DNA from: Mesostigma viride
Taxonomy: Eukaryota > Streptophyta > Mesostigmatophyceae > Mesostigmatales > Mesostigmataceae
Direction of reading: 5' to 3'
Assembly: GCA_009746045.1 (NCBI GenBank)
Contig: RPFO01000034.1
Location: forward strand, 2,238,471-2,302,470
DNA length: 64,000 bases
Within the stretch, counting starts at the first letter, position 1. Each line of letters opens with the position of its first letter. The notes below the pieces were generated by a model. It saw nothing but the letters and a program-made list of their open reading frames with translations. It was not told the DNA's origin and made no database searches. The position numbers were made by a program, and so were the translations under genes. Below are positions 1-13,100 of this stretch, one piece after another.

Positions 1-3000
1 TGAGAAATCCCGCCCAGCCACTGCTATAACTGCCGTCATCCGCACCGCCATCGTCGCTACCATCCGCCGGCGCCACTGCCGCCAGCTCCCTCCCCCCCCG
101 CCCCCACTCCATGCCATGGGCAATCCCCCCCCCCGAACAGCCCCCTTCCCCTCCTTGGCGGTGGAGGAATACGCGAAGGCCGGGACATCCCCCCTGCCAG
201 GGTGGTGAGGTACACGTGCACAGTCGCCTCCCTCGTACGGCCTCACCACGACCATGAAGCCCCGGTATCGTACGGAGAAGCACGCGAGCGCATCCACGTG
301 GATCCTGGCATCCGTCTCCTCCAGCACGCCCGCGAGCAGCGTGCGCGCCTGGTGGACCATCTCCACATCATCCTCGATGCCTTTACTAGGCCCCCCCCCA
401 CCGCTGGGACCGCCCAGCCGGGAGCCAGCCACAGGCCGTGCCGAGACGGCCCCACTGCTGGCCATGCCTGCGGGAGACCGTGAAGAATGACTCTGCGATT
501 GGGAGCAAGAGGTTGACGAGGACAGAGGCCCACCAGAAGGGCCAGAGTATGGGCTACTAATGGAACTAGAAAAGCCACCAGAGGGGCCGCCGGTTGCCCA
601 AGCGGGCACGCCCGGGCCCCCCGGGGTGCTTGCGTCCGTCACGTGGTCGGTCTCTCGGTACAGCGTCAGCAGGAGGTTGGAGTGGATGAACGCCGCTGTC
701 GGCCGCTGCTGCCGCCTGCCATGGCCCGCCTTGGGCACCTCGGTGGGGGCGGCAGGAGCGTCCACCTCTCGGTAAACCTCGGGGGCGGGGACCAGCTGGA
801 AAACACCGGGAGATGATGCTGGCAAGGACAGGGGTGGCGGGCAGTGGTCGTGACTGGCTTCGGAAAAGGTCGTGCCTGGGCTCGATGAGGCGTGCGGGGA
901 ATCATGGCCTGACGCGCGCCCCTGTTTACTACCTCCTCTCGTCACCACGCCGTTGGGGAGCGTGGGCTGGGTGGCCTGTTGGCTGGATGCACTGGGGGCC
1001 AGGCCGCGTGCCACCAGGCAGGTTTGTGCCTGCGCGTCGGGCCCCTGCGGATGCCTCTCAGCAGCCTCTGTGGCCAGAAAAGCGTCGACTGCATGGCAGG
1101 CGAGTGTCACGCCCGTGTCCACAAATGCGCTGGAGGGGCCAAGTTCACACACACACACAAATAATAAACAAATAAATAAACAAACAAATAAACAAACAAA
1201 TAAACAGACAGATGAAGATAAATAGACCTTTGGCACGTGGCCCAGTGACAGCACACACGGAAATTTGCGTTGGGCTCCAGGGATGCCGGGTGGCGCAGGC
1301 TTGGAACATCATGGAATGCGCCAGCATGAGGCACCATGCCATGCACTTGACCAGTTACATCCACGTAACCGTATCCATAAACATGGCTACGCTTCTCCTT
1401 CACCACTTGGGATGGGACACTCCTCTCTGACCAAATCTGTTCCTTTTCCAGAGAAATCTAGCCAACCCTGCGATCCCAAACCCAGGACCCCACCCGACCG
1501 CTTCCCCAAACCAACCCCTGGCTCCTGGATTCCCCGTCTCTAGGCTCACCTGTGCACAAGCAGGATGCAGCGGTCCACCACCACCCACGTCTCTAGGCTC
1601 ACCTGTGCACAAGCAGGATGCAGCGGTCCACCACCACCCACGTCTCTAGGCTCACCTGTGCACAAGCAGGATGCAGCGGTCCACCACCACCCACGTCTCT
1701 AGGCTCACCTGTGCACAAGCAGGATGCAGCGGTCCACCACCACCCACGTCTCTAGGCTCACCTGTGCACAAGCAGGATGCAGCGGTCCACCACCACCCAC
1801 GTCTCTAGGCTCACCTGTGCACAAGCAGGATGCAGCGGTCCACCACCACCCACGTCTCTAGGCTCACCTGTGCACAAGCAGGATGCAGCGGTCCACCACC
1901 ACCCACGTCTCTAGGCTCACCTGTGCACAAGCAGGATGCAGCGGTCCACCACCACCCACGTCTCTAGGCTCACCTGTGCACAAGCAGGATGCAGCGGTCC
2001 ACCACCACCCACGTCTCTAGGCTCACCTGTGCACAAGCAGGATGCAGCGGTCCACCACCACCCACGTCTCTAGGCTCACCTGTGCACAAGCAGGATGCAG
2101 CGGTCCACCACCACCCACGTCTCTAGGCTCACCTGTGCACAAGCAGGATGCAGCGGTCCACCACCACCCACGTCTCTAGGCTCACCTGTGCACAAGCAGG
2201 ATGCAGCGGTCCACCACCACCCACGTCGCTAGGCTCACCTGTGCACAAGCAGGATGGAGCGGTCCACCACCACCCACGTCTCTAGGCTCACCTGTGCAGA
2301 AGCAGGATGCAGCGGTCCACCACCACCCGATCCACCTCGCCAGCCGCGCCCGAGAACACCGGCGACGATGGCGAATGCCCCACGCCGCCACCCGGGCCCA
2401 GCAGCAGGGTGGAGCAACGGCGCCACGCCGCCGCCCAGTCCAGCATGGGCAACCCCCTGTGGCCCGCCTGTCCCCTGCCGACATTGTCACAAGACTCACA
2501 AGCGTTCGCACCGGCGGGCCCCTCAAAGGATGCGTCACCCCTCACCCCGCAATTGTTCCCTGATAGGGACGCCGCCAGCTCCTCGGGTCTGCACAGGGAT
2601 GCCCCGCGGCCCGCATCGCCCCCCCAGGCAGGGTCCTCCCGCGGCATCGTCCACGGTACCTGCGGCGCACGCGGGACGAGGGGAAATCCGGCATGCCAAC
2701 CACATTGCACGTTGAAGGGTGACCGCGGTAGCGTAGGGGGAGGTAGAAGAAGCAGCATCCCAAAGGGCGAAGTGAATTGCGAGTGCGGCGGCAGCTAGCA
2801 CCCTGCCATGGGGAACACGAGGAATGAGGCTGGTTGGTTGAACCACAAAGCCGTGAAGGTCCAACCCAGGCCGGCATGGGTCGCTGTATCCTAGAAAGCG
2901 CCCTCTCCGGCGGTCGACGATGCACCATCAAGCCCAGCAGATGCACCAAGCGCAGCCATGGCCTACAAATGTGCTCCTCTTTCCCATGTATTTGCCTGTT

Positions 3001-6000
3001 GTGAACCAATCGCTGGCCATGAGTGGGTATCATTATAGTAAGACACAGCTTGTAGATTGTTTGTCCAATTTGAGGGCATGGGAAGGTGCCAGAGCGCACG
3101 GTAGGGTCGAAGGACGGGACGGTGCCCACAATGTGGCAGCCACAACGCAATCAGCTGGCATGTGCCGCAGTACATACTGTTTGGGATGCCTTTGGATCAG
3201 GAGACCCCAACAGTAGTGCTAGAGGTCCTGCGTTCCATCTGGTACCAAAGATCTTTAGTATACTGTACACAAGCCACACATGCTATATGATCAGGCTCTG
3301 GGCCGCCGTACATACCGCTCGCAAGCTGCCTGCCGTCACTGGCTTGCGGTGCCAGTGGCTAGGGATGACCCACGTGTTCGCGCGCAGGCCCACGGGCACG
3401 TTCCCTGACGGGTTGCGTGCGCGGAACGCCGCCTTAAGCGCCGCGTACCCCGCCGCGAACCCCGCCGGGTCGCAAGCAGTCAACGCGTCCACCAGCGTGG
3501 GGAATGTGGGCCCACGGGCCAGCACCACCAAGGGCCTGTCGTCCTTGGCCGCGGCGGGCAACGCAGAGGCCTTTTTCAGGGCGGCTCGATCGCTGGGTGC
3601 GTGGGTCGCGGCGTGCTTTGTGGCAGTGGCGGCGCCAGTGGCTAGCAGGGTGAACCCCAGTTGGCCAACTGAGAGCACGGCAACTTGAGAATGAGGCAGG
3701 CCCACCTTGGAGGGACATGCGGTGAAGGGGGGGGGCAAAAGGGGGGGGGCAAGGGGGGGGGGGACAAGAGAGACGGAGAGGGGATGCTGTGCCAGGTCAG
3801 AGATAGGGGAGCAGAACAGAGCAGCAACGCGGGGATGCTGTGACAGGTGCAAGCATGCAGAAGGGCAAACGCCAGGCTGGGATCCCAGTTCCACGCCAAG
3901 GTTTCGTACCTTTGCTTACTAAGGCAAGCACTCCTCAGGTCACTGAACTCCAATTCTTGAAAGGCGTTGATACTGATGGATTCGTGAGCATTGCTATTTT
4001 CAACTCGATACAGCTCCGCACTCGTGCTATATTTTTTTTCCAACTGGTGGCTCCAGTAAACACAGTAGCGGCACATATCATCATTTTTTTTACATTGCTC
4101 GCTTGACAGAATTCGCCATGCCAAAACTGGTTACTGCCTGGGTGAGACTGCGCACCCGAGAGCGCCCAATGCGGTTCCTAGGTGCAAGGTCATGAGGCCG
4201 AACGGGACCACGTGCAGTGCCGTATGGGTGGCAGAACAGCAGACAGAGCTGGTCCAGGGAGACAACGGCTTGGCTGACGAACATGGCTTAAGTCATGGGC
4301 CGAGATAGGCCACAGTGACATTTCATGTGCCATGTGTACGGGTGCACAGACACATACACACAAGGCTGCAGTGCTGGGATTAAGCCTCGGCCGTGGCCAA
4401 GATAGTTTTCACACGCAAAGACGTCTGCCAGTAGATTGATCATAGAGCTCCCCCAGGTCATACCTCAATCCAGAAATAGGAGCCCTCATGCCGCGGTGGC
4501 AGGTGATGGAAGCGAGGGTCTGCCGGGTCCACGCGCTTGATGTCTGGACGCAACGGTGGCGGAATGGTTGGACATAGGAGCATGTCGCACCCACCAAGCC
4601 GACATGCAGGGAGAGAGAGGGAAGTAACATACCAGGGCGCAGGACCCATCCATCCCGTCAGCGGCAAAGACAACACTAACAGACAGGTGGGGGAGACAGG
4701 GCCAGGCAAGGCATGCAATGTACTGCCTGAGGGCGCAGGACGCGATGAGCGCATGAGCCTAATCACCCAAAGGGAACCACTCGGTAGGGACTTTGCCTGA
4801 AATGAGATTCGTGCAATTGGGATCATCTGACTGCAATCTATTTTCGGGTAAGGGCCTATGGCAGGCAACCTATTTTCGGATGTGGCATTGGAGCTGATGG
4901 GCTAGGCTGTCCATGCCAGCCTCTCGCAAACCAGAGCGCAAGAAAACCACCTCAACAGACAGGAAAAGCAGGAAAACGACCACCAACGGACGAGAAAATG
5001 CGGAGGATATGGGGATGGCGAGGAAGTGCGAAGCAATAGAGAGGCACGACATTTCATACCATGAATTCCCTGACAAAATACTCAAGTTTACGGCCAAGAA
5101 AGTCACGTGCTAGGTCATAGGTTGTTCCGACCACAGCAAACGCTTTATGCTGTAAAAGTGACATGAAAGCATGGAGCTGGGAATGCAACCCTGGGCGCTC
5201 GCCCTTACACTAGTCACCAGCCCCCCCAGCATACACAAACCCCGTCAGGCCATCCTGACAAGCTGCCCCCCCCATCACCACCCATGCACTCACTCATCAC
5301 CACACATCACCATGCACACCCAGCCACGACACAAACTACTTGATAGGTTCAATAATCTTCACATGCATCGCTCACATTCCACCGGCGGCCCTTCCCCACT
5401 GTGTGCTGCAAAGAACTTGTAGAACTCGTGCAGCTCCGGCGGTGAGTAGGGCACCCAGCCCTCGCCCTGGAGCGCCGCGCGCCGGTTACCATCCCTGTCG
5501 TCGCCATCCGGGTCTGGGCAGGGGGGCGCCCAGGCGTCTGATGGGGCAAGGAGCATGCATGGTAGGGGAGGATGCGTGGCAGGAAAAAAGGGTGTGAAGC
5601 AGGAAAGGAGTTGAGGGAAACAGGAAGTGGGAGGGCTAAAGAAAGTGGGTAGAGGCAAGGGATGAGGACAGCCAGGGAAGCCAACATTTGCAGATCGTGG
5701 CATTGCAAGCACTGCCAGGGGAAAATGCGATCCATAACAACCAAGTACCATATGACTAGCAGACTTGGAAATTACGATCATGTCGGGTAGTAGTGCGCAG
5801 AGACCAGGAACTGCGCAGGTGAGCCCCATGGATGATTGAAATGGCGCATCATCCTACAGTACTTCAGAGTGACCCACACCCCGAGATTGGCATATACTTC
5901 CTGAACATTGCAAATTGCTACATGAGGCGACCTCAACATTACAAGGAGCAGAACAGTACTGATGAACGTGTTTGATTAATGTGTTCGTTTGCACATGGGG

Positions 6001-9000
6001 ACCTAAAACCTGTCATGCGTGCACGCGCACAATGGCAAGCCCCGGCTCACCCCCAAGAGAAAAGCATGCTGGCAACGCACCCCTTGTCAGCTACGCCGAC
6101 CTACCACTCCCTGCGCCGCTCCCATCACCCTGGATCAGGCCCCCTCCCTGCTTCCCGCCAGGTGGCACGTCCTGGCCCTCTGTCACCCGGGCGGCAGGAG
6201 CAGCGGGCTCTGCCGCAGGTGCCGGGGGGAACATGGTGGTGGGCGACGCGATGTCCAGCAGGCGGCGGATGTGTGCAATGGCCTGCGCTGGGTGGGCATA
6301 GTCCTCTGCAGCCAAAAAAGAAACAAAGAAGTGCACGGAAACATACACCAAGTGGATGGTGCAGTGCAGGTTATGGCAAGCAAAATCGGTCCTACAAGAA
6401 ATACTGTAAGTATAATCACTGCCACCCACTCTGCCCTAATACCTGACCCCCCCAAAACCCACCTCTATTGAGAGGACCAGGCAGATCATGAGTCAGTCCG
6501 CCAGTAGACAACATGGGGGGAAAGGTGGACCGCTGCCGACCTTTACGGCAAAAGACAGGCTTCAAAGACATGATTTTGGACCAGGCCTACATGACAGGCT
6601 GTAAAGGCTCATGCATGCAACACACGATACAAAAAACAATCGTTCTAAGACATCAGCAGCTTGCTAACACCTTTTTGCATGTGGTTTTTTCTAGGTCTAG
6701 GAAAGTCTTCAAACAGCCTGAGTATTCCCCCACTACGCCCCAACAGCCCTACCCTTACCAACCCCCCAAGCCAACCCCTCCACAAGCTTAAGGGCCAACC
6801 GCGAGTAGTCTTGCGCACGCGCCATGCTGCAACTGTACCCAAGCAAACCGCGGGTAGTCTTGCGCACGCGCCGTGCTGCAACGCTAGCAAGCAACCGCCG
6901 GTAGTCAGGATCACCCACCGTGCCGCAACTGTAGCTCCAGCGACGGCTTCAATAGGGACAGCGGCAGCTTGTCCGGGAGAGGGCCTTCCCGCACCTGACA
7001 GGTGGCGATCCCAGGGAGGCACGAGCATACGGATAACGTAAAAGAGGCAACAAGTCCTTCCCTCATCAGATAAAGAGATGGCGAGCCCGCTAAGCAAAGA
7101 AAGGACAAGCCCCGCACTGGAGCAAAGGCACCTCCTGGGGTGTTGCCATCATCCGCTACTGACCGCACACACCAGGGAGCCATCAGGCATACTTCTTTAC
7201 CGCCCAGGAAACTGACGCCTGCATCCAAGCATGCCCGCACTTGAAAGACATTCCCCATTTGTTTGTAACCCCCAGTTTTAGTCCCAGTTTGTAACCTTAG
7301 CTTGGAACCCCCGTGACTTGATTCCATAAAGGCGTGTGGATGGATTCATTCAAGCTTCGTATGACTTCATGGCTCCCTGACACAAAGGATCTCACCGCTA
7401 CCCTTGTGGTGCAGGTAGTAGCATGCAGCATGCATCACATCGACATGTTTTGCTTTATTAATGTATTCATTCATTCATTCATTCATTCATTCATTCATTC
7501 ATTCATTCATTCATTCATTCATTCATTCATTCATTCATTCATTCATTCATTCATTCATTCATTCATTCATTCATTCATTCATTCATTCATTCATTCATTC
7601 ATTCATTCATTCATTCATTCATTCATTCATTCATTCATTCATTCATTCATTCATTCATTCATTCATTCGTTCCTTCGTTCGTTCGTTCCTTCATTCATTC
7701 GTTTGTTCGTTCGTTCGTTCGTTCGTTCGTTCGTTCGTTCGTTCGTTCGTTCGTTCGTTCGTTCGTTCGTTCGTTCGTTCGTTCGTTCGTTCGTTCGTTC
7801 GTTCGTTCGTTCGTTCGTTCGTTCATCCTTCGTGCGAGCACCTACCTTGTGGTGCAGGGAGTAGCAGGTGGTGTGCATCGTGTCCACATGCTGCTCCAGG
7901 GTGCGCCTGATATCCTCCACCGCATCAAAGGACAGGCTCTGCAGAAGGAAAGAACCGGGGGGGACGCGGAACGGACAGCAGGACCTCGAAGGTTAAACAA
8001 CAAGCTACGTGAGGCTTAGGGGGGCAGAAGACAACAAGACCTTACACATCAAAGGACAGCCACAGAAGGAATTGCAAATGAGGGTTAAAGCCCTTCTGGG
8101 AGGGGGAAAAAGGGGGAGGGGGAGGGGGAGATGGAACAGACAGCCTGCACGCTAAGAAAGCAGGCTTTGAGAGGACAAGGATTTCAGGGGAGCAAGGCAG
8201 CCAACACTTGCACACCATTATCAGGACATTCCTTCTGACCCACTTATCTTACAAAAAGTTACAATGCGCTGCTAGCTCCTTTCTCATAAGATGCCACCAA
8301 CGCACCCCACCATTCCCTAAGAACAAACTGACTCCCACCGCACCTCCTCCAGAACATGATATTCTTGGCACATGACCTTTGGGCATGGCGAAGCTCTCCA
8401 GATCCTTGGATCCTTCGTCCACCGTTTTCCAAGGCCACAAGCACTGAATACATGTCTTTGCCGACTAAAGTGTCTTCGTCCACCGCATTTTCCAAGGCCC
8501 CAAGCACTGACTTCGTGTCTTTGCTGGGAGCGCACCGACCACATGGTCCTAATAAACCTGAATGGGGACACGGACCTAGTGCATTTTGAAGGAGGAATCA
8601 TCACATGCCTCCATTGGGAGGGTACAGATCGCGAGGGTCCTTGTACACTAGTATAGATAATAATTTCATTTGTCCTAATTTTGTAATTATTTGAATTATT
8701 GAATCAATTGTAATAGTTGTTGTTCTACTTCTAGCTGCATAGTATCCCCTGACAAAACGCCGGCAGCCCGCCTCTCGACTGCCCAAGCCCCAAGCACCCC
8801 AGCCACTACCTGAACAGGTCCAGGGTGGGAAAATAACCAAATGCCAGCTTTAGTGTGACAACCGAGTTACTAATGCATCCAGGATGACATCAATCCATGA
8901 GAATCCCCACAATTAACTGATCATTTCTAAATCATCCCTCACTAGCTATTATGTAGGTTGTTTGAAATGGGCCCCACCAACCTAAGCATAGTAGAGTGAT

Positions 9001-11615
9001 TCGCACGACACAGTTATACACGGAAATTCAATAAGACCCAAGCCTCTTGCATTGCTAGTGGAAGAAAACGCCGGTGCCTGACACGCTGGCACTGTGGGTC
9101 ACTAGATAAAATTTATTTTTCCGCCTTGAATCATGAGAACTTATTGCGTACGCGCTAAGGATGGGAACTAGAACGTTGATACAACATTTTCCTGTGTCTT
9201 GTGGCAGCATACAAACGGGATGTGTGATGCGGTCCAGCTTAACACACTTTCCCACCAACGACGAGGCTGAAAAAAAGGCACTCTCTGGCACCAGCGCACC
9301 CACCTTGATGTCCACGCTCGCGCCATCTGGCAGCTGGACAGCCCAGTCAAGCACGGCAGGGACTGCTTGACAGCAACAATTCACAGCATCCAACACAGAC
9401 ACAATTGAACAGATTGAGATGCAATTGAACAGACAACAAGACCTGAACCAGATCAATATAGACCAGACAGACCCACGCAGAGAGCAGACGTAAGAAAAAT
9501 TTCAAGAGGTTCTGTTAGGGGGATTTCATAGCTTTGGCTGATTAGAACAAGGATACTGCGTCATGTCCCCACCCACCACAAGCTTTGTTCGTGCTCTGTT
9601 GTCGCCCCCAGTCTCATCAGCACAGAATTAACCACCACTACGATGTAGTGTCTGCAACATCAAATAGAATAAGCTGTTACCACTCCCTAGTTAAAAAATT
9701 ATTTTTCCAGCTTTGATTTTACCATATATTTCATGTATATCTTAGCAGACATTGAAAGAAAAGATCATTCACAATATACCTTGAATGAAAAAGATCTGTG
9801 TCACAGCAAAAAGGTGCACGTCCAATATTGTTGTCTCCAAGAACATTAATCTCCAATACTGAAATAAGATTTGTTGAACTCCCAGAAAAATCAACCATTA
9901 AATATGAACGCACTTTTGTCAAGCCACACGTGGCATTTTGTCAAGGGCCTCTGCAGCTCTACAAACCGTGGGTTAGCATGCAGCTCACCTATGTGAACAA
10001 ATGGAGCACACTGGGGAACTCGTCACTTTTCGCGCACGCCTAGAAATTTACGCTTGACACTATAAAAAAGTACATTCCTCCACATCTCTTCCATGATGGC
10101 CTCAACACACACATGCAATCTGCTATCCTCACGCGAGATTAACGTGGCCAAATGTGTGGGTACAATTGGTGGAATCAGAATGTCCACATGACATAGCAAA
10201 GGGGAGGGAGAGAAAGGGCACCACTAAGAAAGAAAGGGAGAGGGAGGAGGGAAAATTTGAGGGGGTTGGGTGGGGAAGAATGTGGGGCCCTAGTGACAAA
10301 CAAAGGATAGGTGGGAGTTATTGGTAAACTTGAGACAACAAAAGAATGGTGAATTTCATTTATCTAAATTCGCTGCCACGAACGGTTGTCTCACCAGACA
10401 TTATCACCAAGACTTGAAGCCAAACAGCCCATCACTGCACTGTAAAAGACATACAGCAAAAAGCTATCCAGACAACCCACCTTCCCCCCCCAACACACCA
10501 CCACACACCAAAAAAATTCCATTACTTGCTGTTTGAAAAATTGAGGCCGCTGCCTTTCATCAACTGGGAAACGAGCATTTGATCTAGTTTCGTAAACCAG
10601 GATGACATTGAGAAGCAGCATGCCTGATTTTCCCATTGCACTCTGATAAATCCTCAATAAATTAAACGAAACAAGACGGTGTTCCAGGTTCAAGACAAGT
10701 ACGACAAAGGCGGGGTGCTCTGAAGATTCATCCAGAACTGGAACTCAGCCATGCGACGTTATTGGCATATCGCCAACGCATAGAATAGAGTCTGGGACCC
10801 AACGCCAAATAACGATTCCCCTAGCCCCCTAGAGCTCTGTCATACTACCATGGGAAGAAATGGGGTCTTCACAACCATGCCCCACAACGACTACTTTCAG
10901 GTGGAATGGCTAGATTGGTCACGAATGGCCCCTTTCTAAACTAGCTTCGTACAACTTTCGTAAATTTTATGGGGAAAAAACATTTACACGGGAATCCTCA
11001 ATTAATTCTTCTCTTCAATCTCAAAATGGATCCAAATGCAAACCGTGGGTTCCTACCCAACAGCAACTTGCCTCGCCATGATTTTAATGGCCAGGCCATG
11101 AGGGAAAGGAAATGCATGAATTGAGATCACTGCGGTCATCGGCCAGCAACTGCCACACGCAACTGCTTTTGTGCGTGCAACCGGCACATTTATTAACCTG
11201 CCCTTCAGCAGGGATGCCTTGCATCAATGTATGCCACCGATTAGATGCATGTTGAAGTGGCTGCAAATGCCACCTTCGAAAGAAACACCATGTCTTTGGA
11301 AATGCATGCATTTGTAAGGCCTGATTAAAACACCTCAATGCTTTGCAAATGCATCCGACGTAACATGTACGGCCGCTGGCCGTAGTAAGTGATCCTGGCA
11401 TGCGGCATGCTAGTGGTACCAACCGTCCTGTAGCGTGAAAAGTTGAAGGCAGCTGCCATTCTCTTCCAAGAGAAAAAATGCGGCCTCCAACACGGTCTGG
11501 AACACGCCATGGCGACATGCACGACTGACTTCATTATTTCCTCACCTCTGCCATCTTTCTTTTCGCTTTTCCGGACTCCTGATCGAGCCTTCTTTACACG
11601 CTTGTCCCGAGCCAT
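1..11615 (-). CDS. CLU: CLU / REC (TSS)-like protein, N-terminal 794 codons, 10 exons, runs off the left edge
   Basis: Exons in transcript order: 11615-11546, 9362-9304, 7938-7846, 6994-6919, 6305-6105, 5537-5376, 4543-4464, 3705-3316, 2659-2292, 1129-247. All borders are GT-AG and the phases agree (70+59+93+76+201+162+80+390+368+883 nt). The start is a Lys/Arg-rich MARDKRVKK. Landmarks of the plant CLU relatives REC/TSS/FRIENDLY follow in order: VQLPDG, DIRRTLEQHV, LPLSLLKPSLEL, EDYAHPAQAIAHIRRLLDI, LHEFYKFFA, PPVEYIKRVDP, NPSGNVPVGLRANTW, PAWGGD, ILLLHSAFVD (S and the last exon joined by splicing) and KGIEDDVE. The family acts in the cytosol; CLU members control mitochondrial distribution and bind mRNA, REC members set chloroplast compartment size (family knowledge). 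The CLU core end and TPR region lie outside the window. The donor at 246 is likely, but the frame also stays open to base 1. I first recognised the family from RANTW and LLHSxFVD. Confidence 0.87.
1146..1212. repeat. (CA)n and AAAT/AAAC simple repeats in CLU intron 9
   Basis: A short CA run followed by AAATAAAC/AAACAAAT units. It lies just upstream (on the minus strand) of the acceptor of CLU exon 10, so the transcript reads GTTT/ATTT units and then GTGTGTG before the splice site, a pyrimidine-poor arrangement apart from the T-rich part. Confidence 0.8.
1536..2331 (-). repeat. 53-bp minisatellite, 15 units, each carrying the exon-9 end and 5' splice site of CLU
   Basis: Units recur every 53 bp from 1536. 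Units 1-13 look identical; the last ones carry single changes (near 2226, 2252 and 2299). On the minus strand each unit contains the last ~39 nt of exon 9, the CACAG end, the donor GTGAGCC and a few intron bases. The unit at 2278-2330 is the authentic exon end (exon stops at 2292). The other 14 are downstream copies inside intron 9. In the exon frame the first donor reads as TGA, so use of any later donor would give a premature stop. 53 is not a multiple of 3. Confidence 0.95.
6793..6936 (-). repeat. Three-copy ~48-bp tandem repeat spanning the end of CLU exon 4
   Basis: Copies lie at about 6889-6936, 6840-6888 and 6793-6839. On the minus strand each reads roughly TACAGTTGCGGCACG, then donor region, then GACTACCGGCGGTTG. 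The first copy holds the authentic exon end (6919) with GTGGGT. In the other two the GT is replaced by GC (GGCGCG), so they look like dead donors. Confidence 0.85.
7396..7452 (-). repeat. Degenerate copy of the CLU exon-3 end and donor
   Basis: CCTTGTGGTGCAGGTAGTAG at 7402-7421 and the following 30 bases align with 7845-7898, the last part of exon 3 (CTTGTGGTGCAGGGAGTAG). On the minus strand it ends CTGCACCACAAG followed by GGTAGC in place of GTAGGT. The two copies flank the ATTC/GTTC array. Confidence 0.75.
7467..7824. repeat. (ATTC)n then (GTTC)n tetranucleotide array in CLU intron 3
   Basis: About 200 bp of ATTC units change at ~7667 into ~155 bp of GTTC units. The array stops only 20 bp from the exon-3 donor. 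It is open in several frames on both strands and yields FIHS/FVRS and NERT repeat peptides, which are artefacts of the repeat. Confidence 0.95.
8380..8525. repeat. ~75-bp tandem duplication in CLU intron 2
   Basis: CTTCGTCCACCG..TTTTCCAAGGCC..CAAGCACTGA occurs at 8412-8446 and again at 8474-8508 with the same following TGTCTTTGC. No coding potential is evident. Confidence 0.7.
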
Positions 11616-12128
11616 GTTATAAACGATATCAATGCAGGGTGCTGGTTAAGTTTAGCCATGAAAATGTCATAATTGCAGACGACATTAGTGGCTGCTGTGG
11701 TGAATGTCCTATCGGAGTGTCGCGGCCGGAGCCCCTTTGCCCTGCTGCACGAACGTGGCTCTACCCGGGCTCGTCCACAACTCAGGATATGGGAAGATCA
11801 AATGTAACTGCACATTCGCGCATTTAAACTGGCGCCGCACCTAGCCACGACGTTTTCCAGCGTAACGTGCACGAAGCTGGGACGACCAGGTCAGCAGCAC
11901 GGACAGATCAGTGCGTACTTGTGAGATCTTTATTCCCACCTGTCACTTCCTAAGTATGACACCGCACGTGACAACAAGTTGCCGCAGATGCTGATACACT
12001 GTGTAGCAGTTGCAGGACGATAATCCCACAACGTCCGTCGCACTTCACGATATTTCGAGACGGTCGCCAGAATCTTGGAAAAGCTTACTTGGTGGCAGAC
12101 TGACACCGTGACACCACCCTCAGTGTTG

Positions 12129-12172
12129 TTGTTGTTGATTCCCACGCGGCACATGGGCAGCAGAGATTCTAC
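12129..12172 (-). mobile_element. Short interspersed hairpin-(CAA)n element, copy a
   Basis: Reads on the minus strand CTCTGCTGCCCATGTGCCGC, GTGGGAA, then TCAACAACAACAAC. It shares the core CCCATGTGCGGCGTGGG of the other copies with one or two changes. See the corresponding finding. Confidence 0.75.
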
Positions 12173-12462
12173 AGTGGCACCCTCAGTGTGCAGTGTGTCA
12201 CACCGGAAACTCTGCCAAGTGGCAAGATAAAGGAGTAATAATAGGTAATAATAAGAGTGGAGGTTTAGCAGGGATTAACTATTGGATTTATTTGGAATAA
12301 ACGTACACCTATTTATCTGGAATAATAAGAGTGGAGAAACTCTGACGCAAGGCGTCACCCATGGACCCCCCCCATGTGGAGGCTCTTGCACTAATGCTAT
12401 CATACACTACGAGTTTCAAGACGCGCGGTGCGGATTGGCGAGGTGATCGTTAGCTACCACTG

Positions 12463-12520
12463 TTGTTGTTGTTGTTGTTGTTGTGTCCCACGCCGCACAT
12501 GGGCAGCAGAGAATCTGTAG
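12463..12520 (-). mobile_element. Hairpin-(CAA)n element, copy b
   Basis: On the minus strand a perfect core CCCATGTGCGGCGTGGG, preceded by CAGATTCTCTGCTG, is followed by AC and eight CAA units. It is the longest well-conserved copy together with the one at 24008. Confidence 0.8.
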
Positions 12521-12732
12521 TGCTACCACTGTATCGTTAGTAACGCACCTCGTGCGCTTGAGACTGCTGACGGAGGCTGACCGCTGACGCCTGACGAAAT
12601 TTGGGGACAAAAAAATCAAGCCAAGAATTTCTGGTGAGACAGGGGTGAGCAACAGGTTCAGCTGTGAGTTAAGTAAATTGTAACCTCTCAAGTGTTGTGC
12701 CGAGCTTTAGAATTGAAGGCCATTCTACCTGG

Positions 12733-12739
12733 CGTGGGC

Positions 12740-12777
<38 letters not shown>

Positions 12778-12796
12778 GAACAACAACAACAACAAC
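12733..12796 (+). mobile_element. Hairpin-(CAA)n element, copy c, 5'-truncated
   Basis: Only GGCGTGGG of the core remains, followed by about 19 CAA units with one AAG interruption. It looks like a 5'-truncated insertion with an expanded tail. Confidence 0.65.
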
Positions 12797-13100
12797 CTGT
12801 GCTCTTGTCACGTACCCAATTGGTCACCCGAGCCAATGAACGTATGCAACCTATATTTCCAGGATAAGAAATTTCCTGGAGAGAGCTTGTTGTGTACCAC
12901 CCTGGTATGGAACCCTGTTTTAAAATTTCCAGGATATTCGACGCAATCATGTGGCGAAGGCGTTTGCCGAAAATATGGATAACTACAGTCCTGGCTCAAG
13001 AACCAGGCTTTAAATTGGTACTTAGTTGGTTTGTCGGGTTCGCTTTTCCGAATCGGCTCTCATTTAAATTTTAGCTTTGATAAGGACTCCAAAATTGAAC

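Larger units (their letters stand above)
11616..13100. other. Divergent intergenic region between CLU and the F-box gene
   Basis: 1.5 kb between two start codons on opposite strands, so it should hold both promoters. I see no convincing core promoter motif. Three members of the hairpin-(CAA)n element lie here (12129-12172, 12463-12520, 12733-12796), and one 12-bp motif around AATAATAAGAGTGGAG is repeated at 12238 and 12322. Confidence 0.6.

Noticed and set aside
1536-2331. CRISPR-like array
   Set aside because: Units are contiguous without spacers and the genome is eukaryotic.
7334-7920. FIHS/FVRS and NERT repeat proteins
   Set aside because: Products of the ATTC/GTTC array inside CLU intron 3.
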